Position numbers and translations under genes: made by a program. From NCBI GenBank assembly GCA_016165875.1, contig JABBOT010000007.1:16705441-16769440 (forward strand): 64,000 nt of DNA, written 5' to 3'. The notes beneath the pieces were generated by a model that was given only the letters and a program-made list of their open reading frames with translations, ran no database searches and was not told where the DNA came from. Below, piece by piece: positions 1-15,586 of the stretch; position 1 is the stretch's first letter; each line of letters begins with the position of its first letter. Origin of the DNA: Acanthopleura granulata. Lineage: Eukaryota > Mollusca > Polyplacophora > Chitonida > Chitonidae.

Positions 1-240
1 ATTTTCTCAGAGGGCGACTTTTTTTAAGGATGGTCTTACAGATAATGTAATCATGCAGTGTGACAGGTTTTGCTGACACACGAGATACCATCTTTAAAAC
101 ACTACTGGGATGTTCTGCTTTTGCAAGTACCGATAATTTTTTAACCATTACAACTGTTGTTAGATGCTGTGTGAAATGACTTTGAATACAACAGCACTTT
201 GAAGGTCAATGAGCATACTGTTGTTTTCTTGGATTTGCAG

Positions 241-2944
<2,704 letters not shown>

Positions 2945-3775
2945 TGTAGCAATGCAAGTCAACATCCAAAAACCAACACCCAACAAAACTGATGCAATTA
3001 TAAATAAGAATTTTTTAACATGTATTAGAAGCTCAAATGATGTGAATATAAAATCTGTTTTGTAAATTTTTAAGCTTTCATTAAGGACACAATTGTGGGT
3101 AATTTTCGGTTGTTTCTTTATTTTATGTTTTAACAATTGATGTTGCTGTTGGGTATGATGTAATGATTAATTTGATGGTTGGTTTAAGTTTTAACAACTT
3201 AATTTGCTGCTGGGGTAGGATGATATAATGAGGGATAGTTGAACTCCACTCGACTTGCAGACAAGGCATGTTAACATTTACCACCATGTTACCAGCTTTG
3301 GATGACCAACCATGCCTAGATCACATGTGATGAAAAACTCCACCTCTTTGGCCTGACTATCTCTGCATCATCACACTGCATTAATGCGCCGACCAAACCC
3401 CATGAGCCACAGAGGACCCAGATAGGTAAAGAAATAAATAAATATTTCCACATAGTTCTGAGCTCCCTTGATCGGATTTTAGATCGACCGCTGTAGTTTT
3501 TTTGTTGATTGTTGTTTTTTTTTTGATTAATTCAGATGTTTCAAGGAGTTGTCTAACTGAATGCACAGGTAACTTCTGCAGTGTTTTGTTCATTTGTTCA
3601 CCCTCTGACATATTGCAACGTACAAGGCCGACAATAGAAAGGTAGTTGTTTGGAGTATTTCAAAGAAATGGACCATGCTTTAAATGAAAAAGGCGAACTA
3701 TTCACTTCCTTAACTGTAAAATTGGGCAGGGTGATTTTTCAGGAAGTGATAATGTAGAATTACCCCAAACATGCA

Positions 3776-3781
3776 AATAAA
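3776..3781 (+). promoter_or_regulatory. candidate poly(A) signal for CMPK1
   Basis: AATAAA about 830 bp after the stop, followed by GT-rich sequence. A later cluster of AATAAA/AATAAAAT words near 6847-6865 is an alternative distal site. Only transcript ends could decide. Confidence 0.35.
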
Positions 3782-4490
3782 CAAATGTCTAATGTATGCC
3801 TGAGTGTATTTGTTGTAAGCTGCATATATTTATACTGGCAAAAAAAGTATAGTTTACTTCACCTAAGCAGTATTTGGTATTGAAACTCATTTTTAGCATT
3901 TTGAGTTCACATCCAACAATGGCTTGTGCAATGATGTTAACCAGTAGTTGAGGATATCACTGCTGTTGGACTAGTGTCTAGGCAGGCTACTGCAGAGTAG
4001 ACTGAGCTCCTTTGAGCTCCAGGCCCCAAGATCACAAAGTTGTCCTAGGCTGGAGTAAGATTTTCTGATAAATTGTGGATTTAATCCTAAACTGATATTG
4101 AACTTCAACACTAGGTTTCAAGTTTCTCATGAAAATCTAGTTAATATTAAGGTCAAACTTCCTTAGATAAGTCGCAGATTTGTCACTGTAAATTGTTCTG
4201 AAGTTTTGAAGACCAAACCTTAGGCTTAACCCTGCAATAGCTTTGTGATCCAGGTGCCAGGCACTTTGTTTTGGGTAACGCAACCCTATTAGTAAAATAG
4301 GCAGAGGGCAGTGAAAAACTGAAGTCAAAAGAGTATTGATTGTCCTGAATATGGAAGCAGACTAGAGCTGACCAAAAGCTGTTTTAAATTAAGGAAAGAA
4401 AAACATTGTTTACCATATTGCCACAAATAAATTTTCATGTGTGTTGCGAAAGGATGCTGCTCGTGTTGTTATTTAGTGCCATTTACCCTA

Positions 4491-4522
4491 CAGCCGAGAC
4501 ATTCTGCAGAATGTCTCGGCTG
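4491..4522. repeat. perfect 32-bp palindrome
   Basis: CAGCCGAGACATTCTG is followed at once by its exact reverse complement, with no spacer. See findings. Confidence 0.95.
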
Positions 4523-5820
4523 CCTAGAGATGTTTTTAATGATGTCCCACATTATTGGGAAAATATCGTGTACTTTGAGGTGGTTGACGTATGTACTAAT
4601 GTATAGTCATGCCAAGTGCTAGCTGGACTAGGTTGTATAACCGTGCACCAATAAATGATTTTCTGGCCAGATAAAGACTGGGTTCAAATCCGGTAGTGGG
4701 AAATTTAGAATATTTTTTTTGCAAATGTTTATCGCAGGTTATGTCCTCAGAAGATATTAGCCTATGGAAAATTTAGCATTTACCCATTTGTGCGTATTTT
4801 ACCACATGTATGGCGTTATCTGCATGGGATGTGTATCACATAGTTCATAATTGACATCTGTATACCTGTATATGATATTGCCTGTGAGTGATGTATGTGT
4901 ACCACTAATTAAAAGGTTACCATATAGTTAAGATCCTTACAGATGACAACATCTGTATTTGATCTTTCTGACAACTTTACTCCATAATACACTTGAACTG
5001 ACCTGTCTCACTGCTGCGTTTGGATACCTTGAAAAGATCAGTTGTGGCTAGTTTGTTTTATAGTGCTTATGTATGATATAACACTGAAAACCAGGTACAT
5101 GCACATGTACAAAGAATATATGCTAATTTAAATTAATTATACACTTCTTTTACTAGTGTTCGTAATAGTTTTACAGTTTGAAAACATTACAGTGTTTTCT
5201 TGTTTTCATGCTTTAAATCAATTTTGAATTTGGCACTTCACAACTTCAGACTCATGTGCGTGTAGATAATTACACTGTATATTAATTGTACAATACCTAC
5301 TTCAAACATGACAGCGTTTAGATTAAACAGTTGCAGTATGGATAGATAGTGGAAACATATCATGGAACTTGTTTCTGTACACGATGCAACTGGAATAGTG
5401 AAACACATTTGTATTACCTTCAGTAAATAAATTTAAGATAACTGTACATACTGATGTTTAGCCTGTTGACTTGACCTAACTGGGTGAGACTGAATGAAAA
5501 TAGATGTCAGTACCTAATGTAATTTATGCTGGTTTATTTATGGCAAAGAGAATGGAAACTGATTGGTTGGTAAACATGTTAAAATCACTTTCTGACATAA
5601 CAGTGGTTTAACATCCTGCTTGATACTAAAGCCATCTCACGGGATTTAAAAAAACATGCGGGCCTCCCCATTTTATGGGCAAAGCAGTGGTGTTCAACCC
5701 CACTTTCAGTAGGCTGTGGCCTCAGACTTGGTATTTCAGTGAGGCAGCACCACAAATTCATCAAGGAAATGCAGCTTTCATGAGAATGAAATTATGTTTA
5801 AAATGGCCCAAACAGACGGA

Positions 5821-6226
5821 CATTACTTCTTGTAAATCAGGTTGATTTAGCCAGGGCCACATCTAGACAGACATTACTTCTTGTAAATCGGGTTGGTTTA
5901 GCCAGGGCCACATCTAGACAGACATTACTTCTTGTAAATCGGGTTGGTTTAGCCAGGGCCACATCTAGACAGACATTACTTCTTGTAAATCGGGTTGGTT
6001 TAGCCAGGGCCACATCTAGACAGACATTACTTCTTGTAAATCGGGTTGGTTTAGCCAGGGCCACATCTAGACAGACATTACTTCTTGTAAATCGGGTTGG
6101 TTTAGCCAGGGCCACATCTAGACAGACATTACTTCTGTAAATCGGGTTGGTTTAGCCAGGGCCACATCTAGACAGACATTACTTCTTGTAAATCAGGTTG
6201 ATTTAGCCAGGGCCACATCTAGAAAG
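5821..6226. repeat. 51-bp minisatellite, 8 units
   Basis: Units start at 5821, 5872, 5923, 5974, 6025, 6076, 6127 and 6177. Each contains catctagacagacattactt and a word like gttggtttagccagggc. The seventh unit lacks one base. The first and last units share variants (cag, gattt) not found in the middle ones, so the inner units were homogenised. The open frame across it (51 = 17 codons) is an artefact of the period. Confidence 0.95.
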
Positions 6227-9200
6227 GAACTGAAGGTCCTGATTTCAAACTAATTTTTTAAAATGGAAATCAAAATGATGCTGTAAGAGCTGTGAATGAA
6301 AGAAATTTGTGTGAAAACCAAACATTTTATGGTAAACCATCATATATTTTGTTTGTTAGTTTGACTTGTTTATTTTAAGACAGCTTGATTATTTTGCAAA
6401 TGTTCTCTGGAACTAAAACAGCTCTAAATATTGATCATGGCAGTTTAATTTTCTTTTTTTTTCAAAAGATAAGTCAACATGTAGTGAGCTTTGAGAAAAG
6501 CAGCCGATGGACTCAGGCTTATGTACAAATCTGACCTGCACAGTAACCCTGTGGCATATATATTATAACCTCAATTTCTTTTAGGGGGCACAGCTGCGGA
6601 CAGCTCCTGCCATGGACCAATGACACTTTACCATGACTTAAAGGTAAAAGCTCGTTAATCAACCACAACCATGTGATTACCATGACTTAAAGGTAAAAGC
6701 TCGTTAATCAACCACAACCATGTGATGTTAAATAGTATACCATTAGCCTTGTCACAGTCCTGATGTATCTCATTATGGTGACATGTAACATGCACATATG
6801 TACCCTGCCAGAGCTATGTGAATAGGCACTGTGTTGTCAATTATTTAATAAAAATAAAATAACTTGTACAAACCTTGTCTTGGATAGTTTTACTGTGTGC
6901 AGCACATGTTCTGTTCTGGTGTTCTTGGAGTACATATTTGGGAATAATGATTAGTGCATTAAGAATGATGAGTGACTCTCATAACATATGTATATGAAAT
7001 GCATGGAGATTAAAGACTGAATCCTTACAGAACTATGAGAAGGCCGAATTTGATTTTTGTTGTTTAAAGCCATACCCAGAATATTTCAGGTCAGAATTTT
7101 GAGGTAAGACAAATATTTACCAATCTTGTTTGAAGGTGTAAATGAAGTCTTTTATTCCCTCACTGAAATTCTCTGCCAATCTGTGTGTGAACGTATGGAT
7201 TGTTCCACTATGTGGATAGTCTTTAATATCTAGCCAGAATATCAGTCCACTGCTCCAATGTAATTTTTAATGTAGAATAACGACCTGAAAGATATGAACT
7301 TTATCAGAAGACAAGCTGTAGGAGGAGCTTACACAAACACCCGTTTCCACCTTTGTAATGTTCCTACTTTACTCCACCTTATTTACCTGTCATTACAAGC
7401 GGTCACAGGAGACTGTCTCAAGGTCAGAAAATCCGGGATCAATCCCAGATCAGGTCATATCAAACATTTTGAAAAAAGTACTTGTTGCTGCCTCGCTCTG
7501 ACTTCATCACCGAGAGGTCAGAGCAAGGAAACAGGACTGCACGGTGTCATAAGCATGATATTCCAGTGACAGCAGCACTTTGGCGGCATGGAATCGACTT
7601 GCCACATGTAGACACAGGATACATACACATTTTAAGGACTCCTTGTCAACATACCAGTGGAAAACGTTTAAGTATGATATAAAGTCCAAACCTACATGAA
7701 AACTGTCTGGCTCATATCTAACGTCATTCAACTAAAAAAAGCCACGCCTCTTTCTCGTGCGAGTTTGATTTCGATGAAAAGACAATGTCAAGTAACCCAT
7801 TCCTCTCAGATCATTTGTTAAAGAGCTAGACAGAAACAACGGCCTGATCCTCAGGCTACGTCTGATCATGAGCAGAGAATACATGATCCCCTAGTCAATC
7901 TAGATGGACTCACGGTGTTATTTTAAAATTCTGACATTCATCGCATCCCAGGGTCCATTACCGGTGCTAAAAATAATCGCCATAGATCTCGGAACACGAA
8001 GTCAAGGAACTGCTCTCGATGAGGTCCGCGCTCATGTCATGCAGACTTACCTGTATTAAAAATTGACAAAAACAAAAAAATTTTATACCCTTCTCGGTTG
8101 TATTATGAACATTGAAGTGGAACCTACCAATGGAAAAGAAAACGTCATAGTTTTCAAGATGTTTTCGCTGCCAGAATTCCGTTACATTTCAGGACCAAGA
8201 GCAGGAGACTTTTCAAAATGGCTGTCAACGTCGCGCTGTTTTGTACACGTGACGTTTTCTTAGCTATTGTGACCACAAGGCTGTGGGTTAATTAGTTTCA
8301 TCAGTAAAACTAGTAAATTACGAAGATTGCATTCGAGGTTCAGTGACATGAAAATGACATAGGAACGAGCAGAATAGGTGAATTGGAGTGTCCCTTGCGT
8401 CCATGAGCTTCGAGTTCGGAGATCTGCGGCTTTTGTTTGTTTTTGTTTTTTTTTTGAGTACGGGTGATGGGCTCAGAGTTGCGATGAATGTCAGAACTTT
8501 AAAATAACATCCACAGCCCATGCAGGTGGACTAATGATCCCATATCGAAGGACAGGGGAGACAACCCACTGCAATTCCACAGCTATACAGTGTACCTGAG
8601 TGCTAATCTTCACCATTAGGCATAGACTTCTGATTATTATTATCCTCCCTCTCATTAAGAGAGGAGACATATAGCGATCGCGTTTTCCACCCGTTCGTCC
8701 GTCTGCCCTGCTCAACTTTGTGCACAAAGTATTCAAAATGACCTGAAGTTGTGCATTGTCAGGTTATTTTGTCACATTTCAATCTATTTTAGAAGTTGTC
8801 TGCCCTTGCCGGATTGCTCATATATGTATGCAGACCCAGTTCCACCCTTGACTTCGTGTTCACAAACACAAACAGTGGTACAATCTCCCACCTCTACTGT
8901 TCTGGCCTCACGTTTGTCCATGTCTCTATTGAATCCATTCCTCTATGAAGTATGTCTTTTTTTCGGTTTTCTTTCATTTGCATCTTATGCAGGTTGTGCA
9001 TTTGTACACAGGTGCACTCAGTTGCTTAAAAATATGTTAATACTGTGCAATGACTGATTGTGCTTTGTTGTCTTTAGGGGAGGGGGGACATACATTTTGT
9101 GATCTCTGATTGTTTTCTTGTTCTTACGATTTTTCAAACCAACTTTCCTGTAGCATAGCCAGGAAGGATTTTTCTCATATCCCGTTTTTTGTTCCAGTTC

Positions 9201-9497
9201 CCACCATTACAATCTCATTCTCCCGTTTCATGTTGCATGCATTAAGTTGGATTGGGCAGCTTCTGAAATTCTGTATCAATTCAAATATCTTAGTGATAGG
9301 ACTTATTTAATTGTTTCAGTGTCATACAAGAATTTTTCATTTATATGATGGCAGTCAGTTTTATAGATGGAAGAAACAGGGGTAAATCATTTAGTCTTTT
9401 ACTGATAAAATTTCCCACTTGTGATGTTCACATATTCACACAATACTGGGGATAGACAAGTGATCTTTAATTAACGTTAGAGTGCTCATAGTTATAG
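6227..9497. other. intergenic DNA between CMPK1 and COA7
   Basis: No supported gene. It contains an exact 48-bp direct duplication (6631-6678 and 6679-6726) and, near 7400-7475, a short fragment resembling the second tRNA-like repeat seen at 31722-31815 (shared words gactgtctcaaggt and gggatcaatccc). Open frames here are short, lack splice-flanked homology and show no recognisable domain. Confidence 0.45.
6631..6726. repeat. 48-bp direct duplication, two copies
   Basis: The 48 bases containing gacttaaaggtaaaagctcg and aaccacaaccatgtgat occur twice in direct succession with no mismatch seen. This looks like a recent tandem duplication. Confidence 0.9.
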
Positions 9498-9580
9498 CAT
9501 TATGGTGGAGAGGAAACCGGGTAGACCCCCGGGAAAACCCATGACCTTCTGCAGGTTGATAGCTGACCTTGCCACGTACA
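9498..9580 (-). mobile_element. SINE family 1 fragment
   Basis: On the minus strand it reads as the central body of SINE family 1 (cgggggtctacccggtttcc then tccaccataatgc). Both ends are eroded. Confidence 0.6.
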
Positions 9581-10299
9581 AGACAGCCATATTACAGGCG
9601 TTTGCTAGAAACACATCACGTGACTGGGAAAGGGCAAGTAACTGTCTAAACTGAAGACAAGACTCTGTGGCCACCAAATTATGAAAGAAAAAAAAATAAG
9701 TCAAATAATTTAATTTGTGACATTCATTTTTTATGACAATAAATCAAACTGGATTTCTTGGTATAAAACTCTGCATTTCTGAACATCTTGCAAGTTTATG
9801 AAAATCTGATAGCTTATGCAATAAAAGTCATCTTTTTGTTGATAAACCATATCGATAAATGAAGAAAATAATGATTTTGATCTATGAAAGAGCATACATT
9901 ATGCACAATACAGTATTAATGACGGATTTTCCAGTATCACAGAGATAGCAAATAATATTATACATGTACCTCTGACTAGTCACCTTCTTGTTCATGAATC
10001 TATCCATGCCATAAAGAAAAGGCTGGTATAAAATTACTGACATTCTGTCCTATTTGGGTGAAGTATACAAGATTACAATGAGATGTGTCCTTCAAGCAAT
10101 TTCACACGACACTGGCATGCTTTCCTATCACACTTAAACGTACGACAAATTATTCAAATGCTTACCATACCCAAACTAGAGCACCTTGGCCCAGTTTCAT
10201 GAAATTTCTGAAGTTCAGTAAATTGCTTCAGCTGTCAGTCCAAAATACACATGGCACAGATATCACTTAAGCGAAACACAGGCTTAAAGAGCTACACCA

Positions 10300-11100
10300 G
10301 TATCTTAAAAGCAGGGGTAAACCAGTGTCTGTGATGAGACAGCAGCTCTACTGGTTGGAACAGATGTATCATGGAGTTGATTACAAAATTATGTATCTAT
10401 AACAAACAATGCATGATGGAAAATCAAAACTGAAAAATCAATGCTAAAAAATATGTATCTTAATTCACTTATATCTGTAGATTTTGTCATCAATAGTACA
10501 AATTATGTACCTTGATGTTATCTACACTTGAACCAACTTTTATTGGAATCGTACAAAAACTATAAGAGTAGTAGCGTTTTGAAAGAACTGTTAACATGGT
10601 GGATGAACAGACAGACGGACAACCGATCATCAAAATGGAAGATCAATATCATGAATTATGTATCTTGATGTTGTCAACACTTGAAGCATTTATTTGATTG
10701 GTGTTTTACGCTGTAGTCAAGAATATTTCACTTATATGATAGAGGCCAGCATTATTGTGGGAGGAACCCGAGCAGACCCCGGGGGAAACCCAAGACCATC
10801 CTCAGGTTGCTGGCAGACCTTTATACGTACGGCCGGAGAGGAAGTCAACATGTGCTTTAACTCACAGTGACCTCATTGGTGGGAGGCTTCTGGGCTATTA
10901 TGCTGCGCTACCACGCTAACCAACTAAGCCACAGAAGCCCCCTACTCTTGAATTAAGTGTCACTGAAATTAAACAAAAATCGCATGAGAAAAAGCCTTCT
11001 TGAAAAAAGCGACGGATAGACAGACGCCTGGACGCCTGATGACTTGCTAATACATACATGCAAACGTTTCTGGTCTTTGCCCAATACAGCTAAAACTGAA
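10300..11100. mobile_element. dispersed repeat A, copy 1, interrupted by a SINE
   Basis: The left part (cagcagctctactggttggaacagatg... gttgattacaaaattatgta) and right part (gacagacgcctggacgcc... cttgctaatacatacatgca... ctggtctttgcccaat) match the ends of a second copy at 51720-52486. Inside are subunits that repeat a 'ggacaaccgatcatc...aattatgtatcttgatgt' theme. A SINE lies inside at 10688-10942. Confidence 0.7.
10688..10942 (-). mobile_element. SINE family 1, full-length, nested in repeat A
   Basis: On the minus strand: tRNA-like head (ggcttctgtggcttagttgg, box A), box-B-like stretch, body, then tail. It is flanked by near-identical 9-base words (acacttgaa at 10678-10686 and actcttgaa at 10944-10952), and the uninterrupted repeat at 52310-52325 has the word ctacacttga at the matching place. 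Together these indicate insertion into the older element. Confidence 0.85.
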
Positions 11101-11249
11101 GTGTATTAAAATCAGTATATTAAGTTTCAGGGGAACCTTCCGATTTTGTTGCCTTCCTAAAAAATTTTGATTCCACGGTTTCTTCAGTTACAGGGTTTAA
11201 ATTGTGACCAATGTTGTTAGCTATCTTCAACAGGACTTCTCCGTATCAC

Positions 11250-11413
11250 TTTATTTATTTATCTGATTGGTGTTTTCCTCCTCGCTCAAGAACATTTCAC
11301 TTATAACACCACTGGAAAGAAAGCCAGCATGAACTGGGCTTGAACTCACAGCGATCGCATTGGTGAGAGCCACCCTGCACTGACACGCTAACCCCCTCGA
11401 CCACTGAGGCCTC
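11250..11413 (-). mobile_element. SINE family 1 with internal deletion
   Basis: Tail (minus-strand AAATAAATAAA), head with box A and box-B-like sequence are present, but the central body carrying the cctcccaccataatg word is lost. Confidence 0.7.
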
Positions 11414-11656
11414 ACCCATATCAATTTAATATTTCCACCTAGTTTCTCCTTGGAACTGAAGTAGTGCCTAAAGTTAAAGGAAGTTCAGAAGTTTCGTGAG
11501 ACTGGGCCCTGCTCCCCAAGAATAAATATTTGTTGTTTATGAGATCTATATCACACCAACTACATCATGCCTTGTATACCTTGGCCTTATACATAGACTA
11601 TCCACATGTTAAATAACTTACTACAAAACATTGCCTAAAAAACAAAAAAGCCTTTA

Positions 11657-14600
11657 TCACTGGCCAAATGTTAATGTCCGTTGAGCTTTGTTCACAGCGT
11701 CGGCCATTTCTTTAGCCTTTTGTTTGTACTTTTCTGACAGTTTTTCGTCTTTTTTCACTCCGTCTCCCTTCTGGTACATCTGGCTGACATTGGAACACGC
11801 GTACATGTTTCCTAACTCACACGCCTTCACAGAATACTTGAAGGCTTTTGCCATGTCTTTTGGCACGTCTTTCTTCCCGCTTATGTAGAGGGCGCTGGCT
11901 TGGTAGCACCCAAACTGATAATCATTATTGCAGGCCTTGTCGAAGAACTCTAAGGCCTTCTTATAGTCCTTGTCGCCCACTTTACCCCCTCCATGGATCA
12001 GCCCGGCATTGTGACAGCCTGGCATGTAGCCCAGCTCGCAGGCCTTCTCATGGTACTTGAGGGCATCTTCCATCTTCTTCTCACATCCTGAAACATAAAG
12101 AAGGAAGTGGTGACAACTCATAGACAAAGGATACATGAAATGCGTATTGGTGAAAGAGTTCAAATGAGAGGCACTAATCTGGGAAAAGTGTTAAAATGAG
12201 GGGCACTAAGCTGGTGACAGAGTTCAAATGAGCGGCACTAACCTTGGAAAAGAGTTCAAATGAGGGGCACTAATCTTGGAAAAGAGTTCAAATGAGGGGC
12301 ACTAACCTGATAGAAGAGTTAAATGAGGGGTACTAACCTGGGGAAAGAGTTCAAATAAGGGTACTAAGCTGGGGGAGAGTTTAAATGAGGAGCACTAACC
12401 TTGGGAAAGAGTTCAAATGAGGGGTACTAAGCTGGTGGGGGGGAGAGTTTAAATGAGGGGCACTAACCTAGGGAAAGAGTTCAACTGTGGGACACTAAGC
12501 TGGGGGAACGTTCCAATGAGGGGCACTGATACATGTGATTTCCTACACTGATATATCAAGACCGAAAATACTGGCTTGATATATCAGTGTAGGAAATCAT
12601 ATCTATTCGATGTATTCCCTGATGATGAGGGGCACTAACCTGGGGAAAGAGTTCAAATGAAGGGCACTAAGCTGGGGGAACATTCAAGTTAGAGGCACTA
12701 ACCTGTGGAAAAAGTTCCACAGAGGGGCACTAACTTGAGGAAAGAGTTCAAGTGAGGGGCACTAACGAATATTCCAATGAGGGGCACCAACCTGAGGAAA
12801 GACTTCAAATAAGGGGCATTAATGTGGGGGAAAAGTTCAAACGAGAGGCACTAAGCTGGTCTCGCTTTCCATTATTTTTACTGATGTCAAGTCGGAAATA
12901 TTCTGAGCCCGTGATGGACAAGATGCATAAAATAGAGGGGTTATTAAGAATTATTAAATATGCTTCAAAACTTCCTTCATTTTGCTTTAAAACCATATTC
13001 TTTGTTTTAGAAACTTAAGAAACTAGAGTCCTTTTTGTGTATCCTTTATGGCAAAACCTTGGCCCTGCGCCAAAAAGTTATTGTAGGTTAACCATGATAG
13101 TTTCATTCAGCTTACACTGTTATTGTTTTGTTGAACAGAGCCTTAGACAACAACCTTATTAAAAAGAGTTGGTGACTACCATATATGTATTAAGACACAC
13201 AAAGCAAGCACTTACAACAAGTACATTCAATTCATTTCTATCCCCTGTCCACAAAATTAAATAAAAATCAGAATCACGGAAATGGTTACACACTGGTTAC
13301 AGGCATAAACTATACAAGGATCTAGTTGCCTTTCCAACAGATTTGAGCTTCTGTCATTTAGAGGTTCTAAAGTGAATCTGCAAACCAAATTTCATCAAAG
13401 TCAGATATTACTTGGCACACTTATTACACAGAAACCAAAGTGATACAGAAAAACACAAATAATATTCCAGGTTCTGCTGTTGCTCAAATACACATCAGGC
13501 ATGGTGCATTAGTGCTTTATTAATGCATTCCTTTTTCATTCCTTTACTACTGGGTTGTGCATGCATAAGATTTAAAAAAAAAAAACAAAGGTGGACAGTG
13601 GGGATATTCATAATCATATGCCAATCCCACCAGTCACAAAATATTCATACAAAGGAGACAGACAAACAATATTTCTTTTTACCTCTTCCTAAAACCCTAT
13701 AATTTCCAAATTTGTAGCAGCTGTGTCCATATTTATTATCATCACAGTTGGTCTGGTAAACTTTGGCAGCTTTCTCGAAGTCTTTCCGTACGCTTTCAAG
13801 AAAATCTGCAAGTCGATGACATCCTGCAACAGAGAAATACATCAATATATACACAGCACCTGTGACATTTCAAGGAGACAACTTACTAGCAATGTAATGA
13901 AGTAAACAAAATACATGTAAGAAAGAACAAAGATACAGAGGATGAGAGCACTTTGCATGAACTTTACTTTGGGTAGTCTCCCTTGTAGGGATACTGCCAA
14001 GGTGACCTCAAGTTGCATATAAAACTAGATATTGGAGTTTCTTCTCACAGTCTTTCATGTACAGAAAACTGGGATGGCCAGCTTATAAAATGATCCTTAT
14101 GGGTGAAATATCAGACATTCAATCAGAACTTCTCCAAACATAATACAATGTACATAATGGTGTAAGAAATACAGAACTTTGTAACACTAGCACTGAACAT
14201 ATATATCTGAGCGAATCAAAACTCACTTTGCTGCAGTGTTCTAAGGTAATTTGGGGCATTAGTTTCATACAGATGACATATGCATTTTTTCTTCATTGAG
14301 ATGCCATTGAAAGATGGAAGGAGGAATAAAAGTACATTGCACAATTCATTGTATGCTCTTGACGTATCACAGGAACATAAGAAGTTTGTCATACACACAA
14401 AAAACTCTGATACAATGTTACACAGGTAACCTGAGAAATGAGAATACAATATAAAATACTATAACATGCCATGGACCACTGTCAGATAGTTTTAAACATT
14501 TAAATGAAATAAGCTGAATGGAGATTGGAACCGTCTCACGGGATTAAATGTGTTTAGGTGAGACACAAGAGGGTGCTCTCGCAAACTAACGCAAAATAAC

Positions 14601-15496
14601 GCTAAAAAGCTGTGACTTCCGGTTGCTGCTATACCTCACACTGTTGTTCTTGTAGCAACTACCGGCAATCACGTCTTTTTAGCTCCAGTGCCAATTCAGC
14701 TTATTCGAGTGGTGCATCCATGTGAGTTAGAATGCAAGGCTTTATCCTCACCTATACATTCATCACTCACAAGTCTCACAAATGCCCTTTCGTCTCATCA
14801 TTCATCAGTACGTGAATTTTCTGTATCCATTTGATCAAATCTACCTTTCATCATAATATAATTTTTATACACCATTATAAAGTATGGGTATTGCCATATG
14901 AATTACATCGCATTTTATATAATCATTAAAAGTTTCCGAATCGTTGATTACCGCTTCAATCAATTACTTGCCCGTGTCCTCGTAACACTCATAACCATGA
15001 TAACTGAAATCTTGTTGATCCACCAACTAGCTTAGCAACTTGTCGATGACAAGTAAAACTTGGTCTAAATATCGAGAACGTCAACCATGCGTTACATTTC
15101 TTTATTCGGAGTTTCTATGCTTTTGCACCATGATAACTGAACCAGAGTCCTTTCTGTCAGCGGTTTGACCAACATCTATCCTAATTATGAATTAGACATT
15201 GTTTATCTTGGCACGCCTCGAATTCGTTGAATAAACATAACTGCATTGTCCATGAAACTGCAAAACTTTTCCCATTGGATCATATACAGGTCTAAACATG
15301 ATATTATGGATATGTGGTGTTCTTAACCAAGAATCGGAAGAAAGCAGATTCACAATGAATTTGTCGCTTGCTCAATATGTGCTATACCTTCAGCGCTCTT
15401 TTCGCTGTAACACTGAAAACGAAATTCTATGCCAATGTTTTTCAGGTATTCTTTCGCCTGCTTTTCGTCTCTGAGGTCATAAGCTGGAACAGCCAT
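11657..15496 (-). CDS. COA7: cytochrome c oxidase assembly factor 7 (Sel1-repeat protein)
   Basis: Mitochondrial intermembrane-space, cysteine-rich Sel1-like-repeat protein needed for respiratory complex assembly. Three minus-strand exons: 15496-15388 (starts MAVPAYDLRD, ends in phase 1), 13823-13683 (CHRLADFLES... VLGRG) and 12087-11657 (stop TGA 11659-11657). The joined product is 226 residues; the human protein is about 231. Features seen: an N-terminal segment with Q-CYSEKSAEG-C; Sel1-like helix pairs such as ALKYHEKACELGYMPGCHN, ALEFFDKACNNDYQFGCYQ and AFKYSVKACELGNMYACSN; regularly spaced cysteines; and the ending LTFGQ, which matches the family's LTFG. No cleavable signal is apparent, as expected for an oxidatively folded IMS protein. 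It shares a promoter with the zinc-finger gene and is convergent with CMPK1. Confidence 0.94.
12180..12880. repeat. 32-bp minisatellite in COA7 intron 2
   Basis: About twenty degenerate 32-bp units of the type ggggcactaacctggg + gaaagagttcaaatga. Unit length varies (poly-G runs, lost bases). The array is interrupted at about 12531-12625 by unrelated DNA containing a long hairpin. Confidence 0.92.
12537..12598. repeat. 24-bp perfect inverted repeat with 14-base loop
   Basis: Arm 12537-12560 (gatttcctacact... tcaag) is the exact reverse complement of 12575-12598, with accgaaaatactgg between them. It sits inside the 32-bp array. It may be a tiny insertion or a local snap-back duplication. Confidence 0.95.
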
Positions 15497-15586
15497 CACC
15501 AGTTATAACAACCGAAGTTAAAACAATCCAAGTTCGACCTCACACGCGAGCCTCGCGCACCTGCGCATAAATCACACAGCACTTCG

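Larger units (their letters stand above)
2945..5820. other. CMPK1 3' UTR and downstream intergenic DNA
   Basis: No exon-like open frame with splice borders was found. It contains a candidate polyadenylation signal at 3776-3781, a 32-bp perfect palindrome at 4491-4522 and a box-B-like word near 4680 that is not a full tRNA. Confidence 0.5.

Noticed and set aside
4620..4710. Possible tRNA gene (gggttcaaatccgg word)
   Set aside because: Only a box-B-like word; no acceptor-stem pairing or anticodon arm could be built.
5837..6115. 92-codon minus-strand open frame with 17-residue repeats
   Set aside because: Product of a 51-bp tandem repeat whose length is a multiple of 3; no start context, splice borders or homology.
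15550..15570. NRF1 site (gcgcacctgcgca)
   Set aside because: The two half-sites are two bases too far apart for the consensus.
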